Notes: generated by a model from the sequence alone, not told the origin. 64,000 nucleotides of DNA from Desulfitobacterium chlororespirans DSM 11544 (GCF_900143285.1 NZ_FRDN01000005.1:95362-159361); one strand, 5' to 3'. Positions 1 to 7,800 are shown, counted from the first letter of the stretch. Made by a program: numbers and translations.

Positions 1-352
1 CACATGCCCGATTGTCAGTGACGAGGGAGAGGTTTTAGGCTATTTCTCCACCCGTTTTAATTGGGATTTTATCTACGATATCATCGACAGTGCCCGGATT
101 GGAAAAAATGGAGAAGTTTATGTCCTAAACAAGGAAGGCTATGTGATAGCCAGCCGCAATCGCCAAGGAATTCTCAAAGATAATCTTAAACATTTGGAGG
201 CTGCCAGACGGGCTATTGACGGAGAGACCTATGGATTTCTCTTTGAGAATAACGGTCAGAAGAGTACGAAGATTTATGGTTATGCCCATACCAGAGGCTA
301 TAATGCTTATCAGGGGAAGAATTGGTCAGCCCTAATCTGTGAAACAATCTAA
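1..352 (+). CDS. Cache-domain sensor fragment (5' end outside window)
   Basis: The frame is open from base 2 to a TAA at 350-352, so the start lies left of the window. The visible 116 residues read as the distal half of a double-Cache extracellular ligand-binding domain: 'GYFSTRFNWDF', then 'IGKNGEVYVLNKEGYVIAS' and a closing 'GKNWSALICETI'. In Cache-containing chemoreceptors and kinases such a domain is followed by a membrane helix and a HAMP domain. Here the protein stops directly after the sensor domain, so it is either a stand-alone Cache protein or a receptor truncated by a stop. The ligand cannot be told. The next gene (PII) is 94 nt downstream with its own ribosome binding site. Confidence 0.6.
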   Translation, partial: TCPIVSDEGEVLGYFSTRFNWDFIYDIIDSARIGKNGEVYVLNKEGYVIASRNRQGILKDNLKHLEAARRAIDGETYGFLFENNGQKSTKIYGYAHTRGYNAYQGKNWSALICETI

Positions 353-431
353 GCCAGTGCGGAAATTTCTGTTCAATGAAGTTTAAACGTGGAGGATTTC
401 AGCAGTTGCTAAGTGAATACTTATTCTATAA

Positions 432-785
<354 letters not shown>

Positions 786-818
786 TCTATATTTCCATCA
801 GGAAAGCTGAGCAAAAAA

Positions 819-853
819 GCGCCCTTATCCCACTTCTGTGGTGAAAAGGGCGC
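819..853 (-). terminator. Rho-independent terminator of the HtrA gene
   Basis: Stem GCGCCCTT/AAGGGCGC around a loop, followed on the minus strand by TTTTTT. It lies ten bases past the htrA stop codon. On the plus strand there is no T-run, so it ends minus-strand transcription and merely separates glnB from htrA. Confidence 0.85.
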
Positions 854-862
854 TCTCGGTTA

Positions 863-2035
863 TTATGAAGTTATTTCCCCAAGGGTGACTTGTACCGCTT
901 TTGTCTGTCCGTCGCGAATAAAGGTCAGTGTCACTTTATCCCCTACATTGTGCTTATAAATCTCCCCAATCAGTTCAGTGGAGTTTTCAACTTTGACATC
1001 ATTCACATGAGTAATCACATCGCCTTCCTGAATTCCCGCTTTTCCGGCGGGTCCTTCAGGATTGACTTCATAGATATAGGCCCCCAGGGGTAGATTTTGC
1101 TCTTTGGCATAAAGAAGATATTGATCGCTGACCGAGACTGAGAGAGCAGGATGTTTTGCTGCGCCATTTTCAATAAGTTGGGTGATGATGGAAGTGGCTT
1201 CAGTGATAGGAATAGCAAAGCCCATACCTTCAAATCCACTTTCAGCATATTTGGCTGAGTTAATGCCGATGATTTCCCCGGAGTAATTGACCAGGGGGCC
1301 GCCGCTGTTGCCAGGATTGATAGCGGCATCCGTTTGCAGCATATTGTAGAGGGTGGATTCGCCGGACATCTGGAGAGTACGGTTGGTGGCGGAGATAACG
1401 CCTGCTGTTACGGAACGGGCAAACTTGTTTCCTCCCGGATTTCCGATGGCGACGACAAACTCCCCTACTTCAATTTGGGAAGAGTCCCCCAGTTTTACTT
1501 CAGTGAGATTGCTGGTATCGGAGATCTGCAGGACGGCTAAATCAGTGCGAGCGTCTGAGCCGATTAGCTTGGCCTCAAGGTTGCGGCCATCACTGAGGCT
1601 GACCGTGATTTTTTGAGCCTTTTCAATCACATGATAGTTGGTTACGATATAACCATTCTGTGCATCAATGATAAATCCGGAACCAGTTCCTGCTTCCACC
1701 AGCTCGGAGCTCTGGGTATTATCTCTGGAGCCTAAGCCAAATCCGTACCTATAGGCATTGGAAACGGTTTGGTAATTCGAGACGCCCACTACTGCTGGGC
1801 CTACGTCTTTGGCTACTTGAACCACAGGAGAATTGGATTCATCCGTTTGGGTATTGGCGAGAAGGGTCACGGGGCTGGCGGTGCCTGGGGAATTTAGATT
1901 GGCTTGCGCCTCGATAGCGCTAAGGGTCTGCGGATAGACATATTGGAGAAGCGATACTGATGAGACTCCGCCGAGAAGAGCACTGATAATACATAAAGCT
2001 GCTAAAGGAAGTAGCCGGTTTTTTTTCTCATTCAT
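863..2035 (-). CDS. htrA: HtrA/DegP-like serine protease, membrane-anchored
   Basis: A trypsin-like S1C protease of 390 residues acting outside the cytoplasmic membrane in quality control of exported proteins. An N-terminal signal-anchor follows 'MNEKKNRLLP'. The catalytic triad is visible: His in 'TNYHVIEKA', Asp in 'DARTDLAVL' and Ser in 'NPGNSGGPL'. A single PDZ domain follows ('GPAGKAGIQEGDVITHVNDVKV'). Length and one PDZ domain match HtrA/YyxA proteins of Bacillota. I chose ATG at 2035, preceded by AAGGGGG at good spacing, over a TTG twelve codons upstream that lacks a ribosome binding site. It is monocistronic, bounded by its own terminator. Confidence 0.93.
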   Translation of the reverse strand: MNEKKNRLLPLAALCIISALLGGVSSVSLLQYVYPQTLSAIEAQANLNSPGTASPVTLLANTQTDESNSPVVQVAKDVGPAVVGVSNYQTVSNAYRYGFGLGSRDNTQSSELVEAGTGSGFIIDAQNGYIVTNYHVIEKAQKITVSLSDGRNLEAKLIGSDARTDLAVLQISDTSNLTEVKLGDSSQIEVGEFVVAIGNPGGNKFARSVTAGVISATNRTLQMSGESTLYNMLQTDAAINPGNSGGPLVNYSGEIIGINSAKYAESGFEGMGFAIPITEATSIITQLIENGAAKHPALSVSVSDQYLLYAKEQNLPLGAYIYEVNPEGPAGKAGIQEGDVITHVNDVKVENSTELIGEIYKHNVGDKVTLTFIRDGQTKAVQVTLGEITS

Positions 2036-2238
2036 AAATTGAACCCCCTTGTGTATAAAATCGCTGAACAAAGATTTCTCTTAATGACCTAAGTATAAGA
2101 CATTACTCTGAGTCAAACCTGATCAGAAACTGAAAAGAAGCTGAATATTTTATGATGATTTTATGAACATGCTATAATTAAAAATGCTATCATAAAAAAG
2201 ATCCAATAATAGTATAACAGGTTAATCATTAATGTAAA

Positions 2239-2276
2239 AACGGCTGAACACGTTCCAATGAACCGTGTCAGCCGTT
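2239..2276 (-). terminator. Terminator of the DUF1858 gene
   Basis: Near-perfect hairpin AACGGCTGAACACG / CGTGTCAGCCGTT with one bulged base, followed on the minus strand by TTTTTAC. It sits 21 bases past the stop of the minus-strand DUF1858 gene. Confidence 0.8.
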
Positions 2277-2297
2277 GTGTTCTCCACTTATTTCAAT

Positions 2298-2498
2298 CTA
2301 CGATTGATTTCCGATGGCCTTATTTAAATCCTTGATAAGGCTGGGGACATCGATCCCATGGGCCATAGCGCCTTGTTCAACATTTTCAAAACGGGCTGCC
2401 ATGCAGCCAAAGCAATGCATGCCGTATTTTTGGAAGACTTCTACCGACTGTGGGTATTTTTCTACAACATCAGTAATTTTTTCAGCACCAGTAAGCAT
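2298..2498 (-). CDS. DUF1858 domain small redox-disulfide protein
   Basis: A 66-residue cytoplasmic protein made of a single DUF1858 domain. It opens 'MLTGAEKITDVVEKYPQSVEVFQKYGM' and carries a 'CFGC' CxxC pair typical of the hybrid-cluster-protein-associated disulfide domain, also seen at the N terminus of ScdA-type iron-sulfur repair proteins. The family is linked by name and context to nitrosative stress and Fe-S repair, but no hcp gene is present here. The start has a clear AAAAGGAGAG site. It is monocistronic with its own terminator. Confidence 0.85.
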   Translation of the reverse strand: MLTGAEKITDVVEKYPQSVEVFQKYGMHCFGCMAARFENVEQGAMAHGIDVPSLIKDLNKAIGNQS

Positions 2499-2692
2499 AG
2501 TTTTCTCTCCTTTTAACGCATATTAGGTTTACCCTTAATATTGTACCTTATTAATAAAATATAACCCAATATTTTTTTGTAATTTTTGACTGAGGTCAGT
2601 TCTTTTTAAGTTATTCGTGATAGTATGAGATGGCTTATTATTTTAAATTGGTGCGGATAAACTAGGGATAAGGAAAGAGAGGGTTTTTGCCT

Positions 2693-2983
2693 ATGGACCG
2701 ATTAGTACTCATTATACTGGCAGTTGGTCTGATTTCAATTGGGACAACTGTTCTTCTGGGAAAAATGGCATCAAGAATAAGATTTCTGAAATATTTGCCA
2801 GGGGCTTTATGCCTGTGCTTATCCATTTACTATTATTACTTGGCAAGGTTTGTTCGGGCTGGCGAGGGGTTTGAAGATTTGGGGAAATTTATACTGGCCG
2901 TATTTCTTTTTGCCGCCGCTTTTTTTGGTATTATTACCGCTTTAATCATGGAGTATCGGGACCGTAGTAAAGGGGACAGATGA
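2693..2983 (+). CDS. Small membrane protein of unknown function
   Basis: A 96-residue protein I do not recognise. It has three likely membrane helices: residues about 3-22, 32-51 and 64-84, the last rich in Phe/Ala/Ile. A charged C-terminal tail ('EYRDRSKGDR') probably stays in the cytoplasm. There is no motif that suggests function. ATG at 2693 is preferred over the in-frame TTG at 2687 because the AGAGAGGG site is spaced for the ATG. It ends about 70 nt before a tRNA-Lys gene and is unlikely to be functionally tied to it. Confidence 0.65.
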   Translation: MDRLVLIILAVGLISIGTTVLLGKMASRIRFLKYLPGALCLCLSIYYYYLARFVRAGEGFEDLGKFILAVFLFAAAFFGIITALIMEYRDRSKGDR

Positions 2984-3010
2984 TTTTCGTGATTTTCGAC
3001 GAAATTTCTG

Positions 3011-3039
3011 TTGCAAAACTTTACCGATAGGTATATTAT
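3011..3039 (+). promoter_or_regulatory. Vegetative promoter of tRNA-Lys
   Basis: TTGCAA (-35) and TATTAT (-10) with a 17-base spacer, ending 12 bases upstream of the tRNA. Spacing and position fit a sigma-A promoter; the match is judged by eye. Confidence 0.5.
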
Positions 3040-3051
3040 AATAAAGTGCTT

Positions 3052-3127
3052 GCGCCACTAGCTCAGCTGGTAGAGCATCCGACTCTTAATCGGCAGGTCC
3101 ACGGTTCGAATCCGTGGTGGCGCACCA
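3052..3127 (+). tRNA. tRNA-Lys (anticodon CTT)
   Basis: A complete 76-nt cloverleaf. The acceptor stem GCGCCAC pairs with GTGGCGC and is followed by ACCA, so CCA is encoded. The D-arm reads GCTCAGCTGGTAGAGC. The anticodon stem CCGA/TCGG closes the loop CTCTTAA, giving anticodon CTT (Lys, codon AAG). The T-arm carries GGTTCGAATCC. No intron or unusual base is visible. Confidence 0.95.
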
Positions 3128-3150
3128 TAAATTTTATAAATCAAATGTTT

Positions 3151-3240
3151 TCTAGGGTTCCGCAACACTCTTTGTTGGCTGGTCCGAGAGAAAACTCACA
3201 GCTTGGCTGTGTCACGGAGGGATAAAAGCCTGGGAGAGAC
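3151..3240 (+). ncRNA. Guanidine-I riboswitch (ykkC leader)
   Basis: The leader of the two SMR genes contains the hallmark blocks of the ykkC guanidine-I aptamer in order: CTAGGGTTCCGC, GGTCCGAGAGAAA, and CACGGAGGGATAAAAGCC followed by TGGGAGAGA. The last block is also the 5' arm of the downstream terminator. Ligand binding should therefore hold this strand in the aptamer and let transcription continue (an ON switch), as in the known class. Guanidinium export by SMR proteins is the established function of such operons. The aptamer starts 24 nt after the tRNA and may be co-transcribed with it or use its own promoter. Confidence 0.93.
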
Positions 3241-3268
3241 TGATGAACAGTATCTCTCAGGCTTTTTA
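3225..3268 (+). terminator. Riboswitch expression-platform terminator
   Basis: Stem AAAGCCTGGGAGAGA / TCTCTCAGGCTTTTT followed by a U-tract. Its 5' arm overlaps the last conserved element of the guanidine-I aptamer, so aptamer and terminator are mutually exclusive. It stands just upstream of the first SMR gene. Confidence 0.9.
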
Positions 3269-3303
3269 ATTTGGAAAAAACTTAAAGTGGAGGAAGATGT
3301 TCT

Positions 3304-3645
3304 ATGAATAAACATTGGTATAAAGTCTTTGTTGCTGCTTTCTTGGAAGTGTTCTGGGTGATTGGCTTAGCCCATTCCTATGATGCGTGGACATGGGCCG
3401 GTACGGTAATTGCCCTGATTGTGAGCAATTATTTAATGATTACGGCAGGGCAGGTGCTCCCTGCCGGGACAGTCTACGCTGTTTTTGTAGGATTGGGCAC
3501 AGCCGGTACGGTCATTTCAGAAATTTTCTTTTTTGAAGAGCCCTTTCAATGGGCAAAAGTCCTGCTGATTTTAATTCTATTAACAGGAGTATTGGGTTTA
3601 AAAGCGGTCACAGCGGATCAGAGCAAAGAAGGAGTTGATGCGTAA
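3304..3645 (+). CDS. SMR-family guanidinium/multidrug exporter, subunit 1
   Basis: A 113-residue small multidrug resistance protein with four membrane helices. The essential membrane-embedded glutamate of helix 1 is present in 'FVAAFLEVFWVIGLAH' (Glu15). The helix-3 motif 'GTVYAVFVGLGTAGTV' is typical of the Gdx/SugE branch. With the next gene it forms a heterodimeric pair like YkkC/YkkD. The guanidine-I riboswitch directly upstream implies the substrate is guanidinium or a simple guanidinyl compound (inference from established family knowledge). It has a GTGGAGGAAG ribosome binding site and ends at TAA 3643-3645, whose last base is shared with the proposed start of subunit 2. Confidence 0.92.
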   Translation: MNKHWYKVFVAAFLEVFWVIGLAHSYDAWTWAGTVIALIVSNYLMITAGQVLPAGTVYAVFVGLGTAGTVISEIFFFEEPFQWAKVLLILILLTGVLGLKAVTADQSKEGVDA

Positions 3646-3959
3646 TAGCTTGGTTCACTTTATGTTTAGCAGGTTTGCTTGAAGCATTTGGGGTGGCTAT
3701 GATCAATCAATTGCAGATAAGCCGCACTTGGAAAACTGTCGGTCTCTTGATTATGGGATTTGGAGCGAGTCTTGCTTTATTGGGCTATTCGTTGCGATTC
3801 CTGCCGATGGGGACAGCATATGCCGTTTGGACTGGTATCGGTGTGGTAGGCGGTACCCTGATTGGCATGATTCGTTATCATGAATCAAAGGATTGGCGAA
3901 GAGTAGTGTTTATAACCATGATTTTAGGTTCGGTTATCGGCTTAAAGCTTATCTCGTAA
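3645..3959 (+). CDS. SMR-family guanidinium/multidrug exporter, subunit 2 (apparent AUA start)
   Basis: The second SMR subunit, about 104 residues and four helices, with the helix-1 glutamate in 'AGLLEAFGVAMIN' and the helix-3 motif 'GTAYAVWTGIGVVGGTLIG'. The frame opens after a TGA at 3636-3638 and has no ATG, GTG or TTG until TTG 3675, which would leave only one residue before the essential Glu and delete half of helix 1. The preceding residues 'AWFTLCLAGLLEAFG' are exactly what family members show after Met1. The codon in place of Met is ATA at 3645. AGAAGGAG at 3627-3634 is spaced 10 nt from it, and TAATA couples it to the stop of subunit 1. I infer an AUU-class start (AUA); a base error at that codon is the alternative. 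Confidence 0.8.
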   Translation: MAWFTLCLAGLLEAFGVAMINQLQISRTWKTVGLLIMGFGASLALLGYSLRFLPMGTAYAVWTGIGVVGGTLIGMIRYHESKDWRRVVFITMILGSVIGLKLIS

Positions 3960-3990
3960 ATGGCCAAGGGGCGAGTTTTTCCTTGTCACA

Positions 3991-3999
3991 TGGTATAAT
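3991..3999 (+). promoter_or_regulatory. Extended -10 promoter of speE
   Basis: TGGTATAAT is an extended -10 element (TGn plus a consensus hexamer). No good -35 is seen 17 bases upstream, which fits an extended -10 promoter. It lies about 55 nt before the speE start. Confidence 0.5.
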
Positions 4000-4052
4000 A
4001 AAGGAAATAACAGGCGACTGTTATTAAAATGTTTTTTTGAATGGAGGAAAAA

Positions 4053-4922
4053 ATGACTAGGAAATTGCCGACTTTTTTATCTGAAAACGAGCATGGGTTA
4101 TGGATGACGGAAGATGAACGGGAAAACCTGAAGATTGATTATCGGATTAAAGAGATCATAGTTGAAGCCCAATCAACCATTCAGCATGTGATGATTCTCG
4201 ACTCCTACAGTTTCGGGCGCATGTTGGTATTGGATGGAGTCGTGCAAACGACTTCTCTGGATGGTCATATCTACAATGAAACGATTTCCCATGTACCCTT
4301 AAGCATTCATCCCAACCCGAAGAAGGTATTGATTATTGGCGGCGGAGATTGTGGCGTGGCCAAAGAAGTGTGCAAATATTCCAGTGTTGAGCAAATTGAT
4401 GTGGTAGAAATCGATTCCATGGTGGTGGAGGTTTGTCTGAAACATCTGCCTGAGGTCTCCGGAGGGTTAGCGGATCCCCGGGTAAACTTCATTTTTGATG
4501 ATGGTGTAAAATATGTCCAAAACGCTTCGACCAAGTATGATATTGTCATTGTAGATTCCTCGGATCCCATAGGGCCCGCGGAAGTCTTGATTGAAATGAG
4601 CTTTTACCGGAGTATATTCAATGCTCTGGAGGACGACGGCCTGATGGCTTGCCAAAGCCAGTCTCCGATTTTTCATGGAGAAGTTATGGAACAGATCTTC
4701 GAACGGGTTCATGATATTTTTCCAAAGACGAAGATGTTTACAGCTGTAGTGCCTACCTATCCCGGTGGATTGTGGAGCTTTACCTTAGGGTCAAAGGGGT
4801 ATGTTATACCGAATGCTGTTCAGATGAAAGAGCTTGATGCCTTGTATGTCAATGAGGAAATTATAGTAAGCTGTTTTTCTCTTCCTGAGTTTATGAATAA
4901 ACAGCTGAGCAAGTATAGATAA
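4053..4922 (+). CDS. speE: Spermidine synthase (polyamine aminopropyltransferase)
   Basis: A cytoplasmic aminopropyltransferase that moves aminopropyl from decarboxylated S-adenosylmethionine to putrescine. At 289 residues it has the N-terminal beta-strand domain (to about residue 60), then a Rossmann-like fold with the nucleotide loop 'VLIIGGGDCGVAKEVCKY', the acidic strand end 'VVEIDSMVV', and the active-site aspartate loop 'VDSSDPIGPA'. 'IYNETISHVPL' replaces the usual YHE..xHVP motif, and GGGDCG has Cys where Gly is common, so substrate choice may differ slightly. ATG 4053 is preferred over the upstream in-frame ATG 4041 because GGAGG lies between them. No speD, speA or speB is adjacent. 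Confidence 0.9.
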   Translation: MTRKLPTFLSENEHGLWMTEDERENLKIDYRIKEIIVEAQSTIQHVMILDSYSFGRMLVLDGVVQTTSLDGHIYNETISHVPLSIHPNPKKVLIIGGGDCGVAKEVCKYSSVEQIDVVEIDSMVVEVCLKHLPEVSGGLADPRVNFIFDDGVKYVQNASTKYDIVIVDSSDPIGPAEVLIEMSFYRSIFNALEDDGLMACQSQSPIFHGEVMEQIFERVHDIFPKTKMFTAVVPTYPGGLWSFTLGSKGYVIPNAVQMKELDALYVNEEIIVSCFSLPEFMNKQLSKYR

Positions 4923-4986
4923 AGTTATTAGAGAGCTTTGAAGGGAAAAAGCAAATAAGATAAAGAGAAGATAAAGAAGGTTCAAT

Positions 4987-5007
4987 GGGGGCAGCGCATG
5001 CTGCCCC
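4987..5007 (+). terminator. Hairpin after speE
   Basis: Stem GGGGCAGC / GCTGCCCC with a four-base loop, followed by TGTTTGTGTG. The T-run is broken, so termination strength is uncertain, but the position (65 nt past speE) fits. Confidence 0.55.
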
Positions 5008-5100
5008 TGTTTGTGTGTACACATGCATGGCGATTAAATTCAAAAATTACAATTAGGCTATGCAGCGACTACCTATTGGTTTAAGAATTGGGATTGGCCA

Positions 5101-5127
5101 CTGTAAACAGTACAATTTAGTTTACAG
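5101..5127. promoter_or_regulatory. Candidate activator-binding dyad TGTAAAC-N11-GTTTACA
   Basis: The dyad CTGTAAAC ... GTTTACAG is perfect over eight bases per arm. It lies about 155-180 bp upstream of a perfect sigma-54 promoter at 5281-5294 and is read here as the upstream activating site of the neighbouring PAS/AAA+/Fis activator. A related dyad lies at 5168-5185. Confidence 0.55.
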
Positions 5128-5167
5128 CTGGCTAATGCCGCATGTTAACTGGGTTTTGGCGGATACA

Positions 5168-5185
5168 TGTAAACTTTTCTTTACA
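5168..5185. promoter_or_regulatory. Second candidate activator site TGTAAA-N6-TTTACA
   Basis: TGTAAAC TTTT C TTTACA, an inverted repeat of the same half-site as the dyad at 5101-5127, about 95-115 bp upstream of the sigma-54 promoter. The same TGTAAACTTTT word recurs at 7758 upstream of the second sigma-54 promoter. Confidence 0.5.
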
Positions 5186-5280
5186 GGTAGGTTTCTGATT
5201 GGAAATGCCTGATGTTTTCGGAGTAGAAAAGAAGCCTGAATTTACGGCCTTTTGACTGGCTGCTTTTTTGACAGGTGCTT

Positions 5281-5294
5281 GGCATGGAATTTGC
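5281..5294 (+). promoter_or_regulatory. Sigma-54 promoter of the acetate-transporter-like gene
   Basis: TTGGCATGGAATTTGCTT has the invariant GG (5281-5282) and GC (5293-5294) separated by exactly ten bases, with the TGGCA and TTTGC context of the consensus. It is 112 bp upstream of the start at 5406. Confidence 0.85.
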
Positions 5295-5405
5295 TTTATG
5301 GTAGAGGGCACCGGGTTAACATTATGGAAAAGGGAGAGAAATTCACGAAATAATGATATCCATCGTAACAGCGACAGACCCGGCAGCTTTATAAGGAGGC
5401 AACAT

Positions 5406-6020
5406 ATGAGTGAACAAAAGTGGGGAAATCCAAACGCTTTAGGTGATTTAACCATTGGATTATTGATCTTGGCCCAAGCGTTTCTGCTTTTCGGAAAGGT
5501 AGATCCTTTAACGAAGATCGCTGTGGTCCCTTGGCTCTCGACGGGTTTTGCCATATTGCTGATCGTGGTGGTAGTTCAGCTCAGAAATGGCGATTTTGTT
5601 GGGGCAACCGCCAGCGGCTTGCTGGGAGCAGTTCTGCTGGGGCATAATTTTGTAAAAGGAATTATCGATCTGGTATTTTTGGTGAATGGAAAGACACCTT
5701 CTCAAGAAATAATAACGGGAGGATATACGGTTGATGGGATGGCTTTCCTGTGTTCCGGGATCATATTGCTTTCCATGGGTTACTTGTTGGGGCATGAAAC
5801 CAAATGGGGTGCATTTTCAGTATGGGCAGCAGCGCTGGGGTTTCTGTCTTTGGCGGCCACAAATCTTGGACTAGGGCCGATGTTTGGAAAAATAGGTGTC
5901 TGGGGATTGATGATTATGGCAGTTTGGTTGATTTATTCAGGGATTGCCAATTTGATCAATGGTGCAATGCAGAAAATCGTTTTACCGCTTGGAGAGCCTT
6001 TATTTATGCATAGAAAATGA
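5406..6020 (+). CDS. GPR1/FUN34/YaaH-like six-helix membrane protein (putative short-chain acid transporter)
   Basis: A 204-residue integral membrane protein with six predicted helices. Near the N terminus 'WGNPNALGDLTIGLL' resembles the NPAPLGL signature of the acetate uptake (AceTr) family, and 'LRNGDFVGATASGLLGAVLL' matches the family's 'GNTFGATAFTSYG' region. Family members move acetate or succinate across the cytoplasmic membrane. The match is by eye and the NP-x-P proline is missing, so substrate is open. AAGGAGGC precedes ATG 5406. A sigma-54 promoter and TGTAAAC dyads lie upstream and the activator gene is next, which ties it to the catabolic operon starting at 7947, whose products include acetyl units. 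Confidence 0.6.
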   Translation: MSEQKWGNPNALGDLTIGLLILAQAFLLFGKVDPLTKIAVVPWLSTGFAILLIVVVVQLRNGDFVGATASGLLGAVLLGHNFVKGIIDLVFLVNGKTPSQEIITGGYTVDGMAFLCSGIILLSMGYLLGHETKWGAFSVWAAALGFLSLAATNLGLGPMFGKIGVWGLMIMAVWLIYSGIANLINGAMQKIVLPLGEPLFMHRK

Positions 6021-6036
6021 GAACACTAATCCTTTG

Positions 6037-6067
6037 AAAAAGAGCCTAATTAATGGGCTCTTTTTTT
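6037..6067 (+). terminator. Terminator after the acetate-transporter-like gene
   Basis: AAAGAGCC-taattaat-GGGCTCTTT followed by TTTTT. A canonical intrinsic terminator 17 bases past the stop; it isolates this gene from the activator gene. Confidence 0.92.
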
Positions 6068-6246
6068 ACAGGGAAATGTTTGAATGAGTTATTTGAATGA
6101 GCTTAAATGTATTCAAAAGTATAAAAGAATAAAGATAAATTTCACAAAAAATGATATGATGAGAAAAATGAAGAAAAATAAAAAATATCTATATTTTAGG
6201 GATTTTAAGATAGAATAAAAAATATTCCGGTTTGGGGGGCATGTTC

Positions 6247-7629
6247 ATGAAGGTCGATTCTGAATTGGCACGGTTGATTATTGAGCAGATGGATGGAGTC
6301 GCTATTACAGATAAGGAAGGCAGATATATCTATGTCAATGACAAATGGGTAAAAAGAATGAATAAGCAGCCGGAAGAAGTGCTTGGAAAATATGTTAAAG
6401 AAATATATCCCCAGACCAAAATCGATCTGGTTTTAAAAACCCGCAGACCGATTATCGGGGAGATATTCTATAATAATGAAATAGAAAAAGATCCGGTAGG
6501 AATCATCAACTATTTGCCGGTCTTTAAGGATAATGAACTGTTTGCAGGATTGATATTTGCCATTTTTGAAGATATGAAAGTCGCTTTGGAATTCAAGAAA
6601 AAAGTAGAGCATTTGTCCCGGGAATTGGAATACTTTAAGGAAGAACTGCGGAAAATCCGGGGTTCCCGTTATACGGTGGACAATATTATCGGAAACAGCA
6701 AAGCCGTTTTACATTTGAAAGAGCAAATCTACCAGGCCGCCCGCTCAACATCAACAGTACTGATTGAAGGAGAGACGGGGACTGGTAAGGAGCTGGTAGC
6801 GCATGCCATTCATGATTCCGGCCAGCGCAATGTTTATAATTTTATTAAGATTAACTGTGCCGCCATTCCGGAGGACTTGCTGGAATCGGAGTTTTTCGGT
6901 TATGAAGAAGGTGCTTTCACAGGGGCTAAAAAAGGCGGGCGCAAAGGTAAATTTGAGATGGCCCATAACGGAAGCTTGTTTCTGGATGAAGTCAATCAGA
7001 TGCCGTTGGTTTTACAACCGAAATTGTTGAGAGTCTTACAGGAGAAAGAAATCGAGCGTATTGGCGGTCACGGCAGTATACCTGTGAATGTAAGAGTAAT
7101 TGCCGCCAGCAATGTTTCGTTGGAGAGGCTTGTTCAAGAAAAAAAGTTCCGGAGCGATTTGTTTTATCGTCTTAATGTGGTCAGGATCAGCATACCGCCG
7201 CTGCGGGAAAGGAAGGAAGATATCCCGTTGCTGGCCCAGGAATTGCTGAAACGGTTGAATTTTCAATTGGGGCTGAATGTAAAGGAAATTTCGTCTGAAG
7301 TCATGGAACTTTTAGTGAGCTACAACTGGCCCGGCAATATACGGGAATTACAGAATGTGTTGGAAAGAGCCATGAATATTGCCTGGGGAGAAGTATTGGA
7401 GATCAGCCATTTTAGCTGGTTTAGGGATCATCAAGGAGGGGCGTCGAGAAACCTGCGTAAAGATGTCGTGGTGGGGGAATCTTTGCGGGAGAAAAAAACT
7501 CAAACGGAGAAAGAAGCGGTTGAAGAAGCACTGAAGATATGCCAGGGCAACAAGGCTCAGGCGGCCCGCCTCCTGAATATTTCACGCACGAGTTTTTATA
7601 AGAAACTTAAAAAATACAGTTTGTTCTGA
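6247..7629 (+). CDS. Sigma-54-dependent activator, PAS-AAA+-Fis
   Basis: A bacterial enhancer-binding protein of 460 residues. Residues about 1-115 form a PAS sensor domain ('DGVAITDKEGRYIYVNDKW'), followed by a short coiled linker. The AAA+ domain has Walker A 'GETGTGKE', the sigma-54-contacting loop 'GAFTGA', Walker B 'GSLFLDEV' and the arginine-finger region 'FRSDLFYRL'. A C-terminal Fis-type helix-turn-helix ends the protein ('GNKAQAARLLNISRTSFYKKLKKY'). ATG 6247 fits the GGGGGG site better than 6241 or TTG 6232. The gene sits between two sigma-54 promoters with shared TGTAAAC sites, so it probably controls both flanking units in response to a PAS-sensed small molecule (inference). Confidence 0.93.
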   Translation: MKVDSELARLIIEQMDGVAITDKEGRYIYVNDKWVKRMNKQPEEVLGKYVKEIYPQTKIDLVLKTRRPIIGEIFYNNEIEKDPVGIINYLPVFKDNELFAGLIFAIFEDMKVALEFKKKVEHLSRELEYFKEELRKIRGSRYTVDNIIGNSKAVLHLKEQIYQAARSTSTVLIEGETGTGKELVAHAIHDSGQRNVYNFIKINCAAIPEDLLESEFFGYEEGAFTGAKKGGRKGKFEMAHNGSLFLDEVNQMPLVLQPKLLRVLQEKEIERIGGHGSIPVNVRVIAASNVSLERLVQEKKFRSDLFYRLNVVRISIPPLRERKEDIPLLAQELLKRLNFQLGLNVKEISSEVMELLVSYNWPGNIRELQNVLERAMNIAWGEVLEISHFSWFRDHQGGASRNLRKDVVVGESLREKKTQTEKEAVEEALKICQGNKAQAARLLNISRTSFYKKLKKYSLF

Positions 7630-7666
7630 ATCGATTGAGCTTAGAAACCTGCGGGCAGCTTTTATG

Positions 7667-7673
7667 TGTAAAC
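7667..7673. promoter_or_regulatory. TGTAAAC half-site
   Basis: TGTAAAC, the half-site seen as dyads at 5101 and 5168, here 210 bp upstream of the second sigma-54 promoter. No clear matching arm at the same spacing. Confidence 0.3.
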
Positions 7674-7757
7674 AAAAAGTAACAGTCAACTTTGGCTTAC
7701 AAATGGCCCGAAAAAGGGGTTTCCGGGCCGGAGAGTCCGGATTTCCCCGTGATGATG

Positions 7758-7764
7758 TGTAAAC
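7758..7764. promoter_or_regulatory. TGTAAAC half-site in a TGTAAACTTTT context
   Basis: TGTAAACTTTT repeats the word found at 5168-5178. It stands about 120 bp upstream of the sigma-54 promoter at 7883-7896, a usual enhancer distance. Confidence 0.4.
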
Positions 7765-7800
7765 TTTTGGCAGCATAGAGCTTTTAATCATATCAATTTA

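Noticed and set aside
5132-5554. 140-residue minus-strand frame upstream of and overlapping the transporter gene
   Set aside because: It covers a sigma-54 promoter and an activator dyad on the opposite strand, has no ribosome binding site and no family character.
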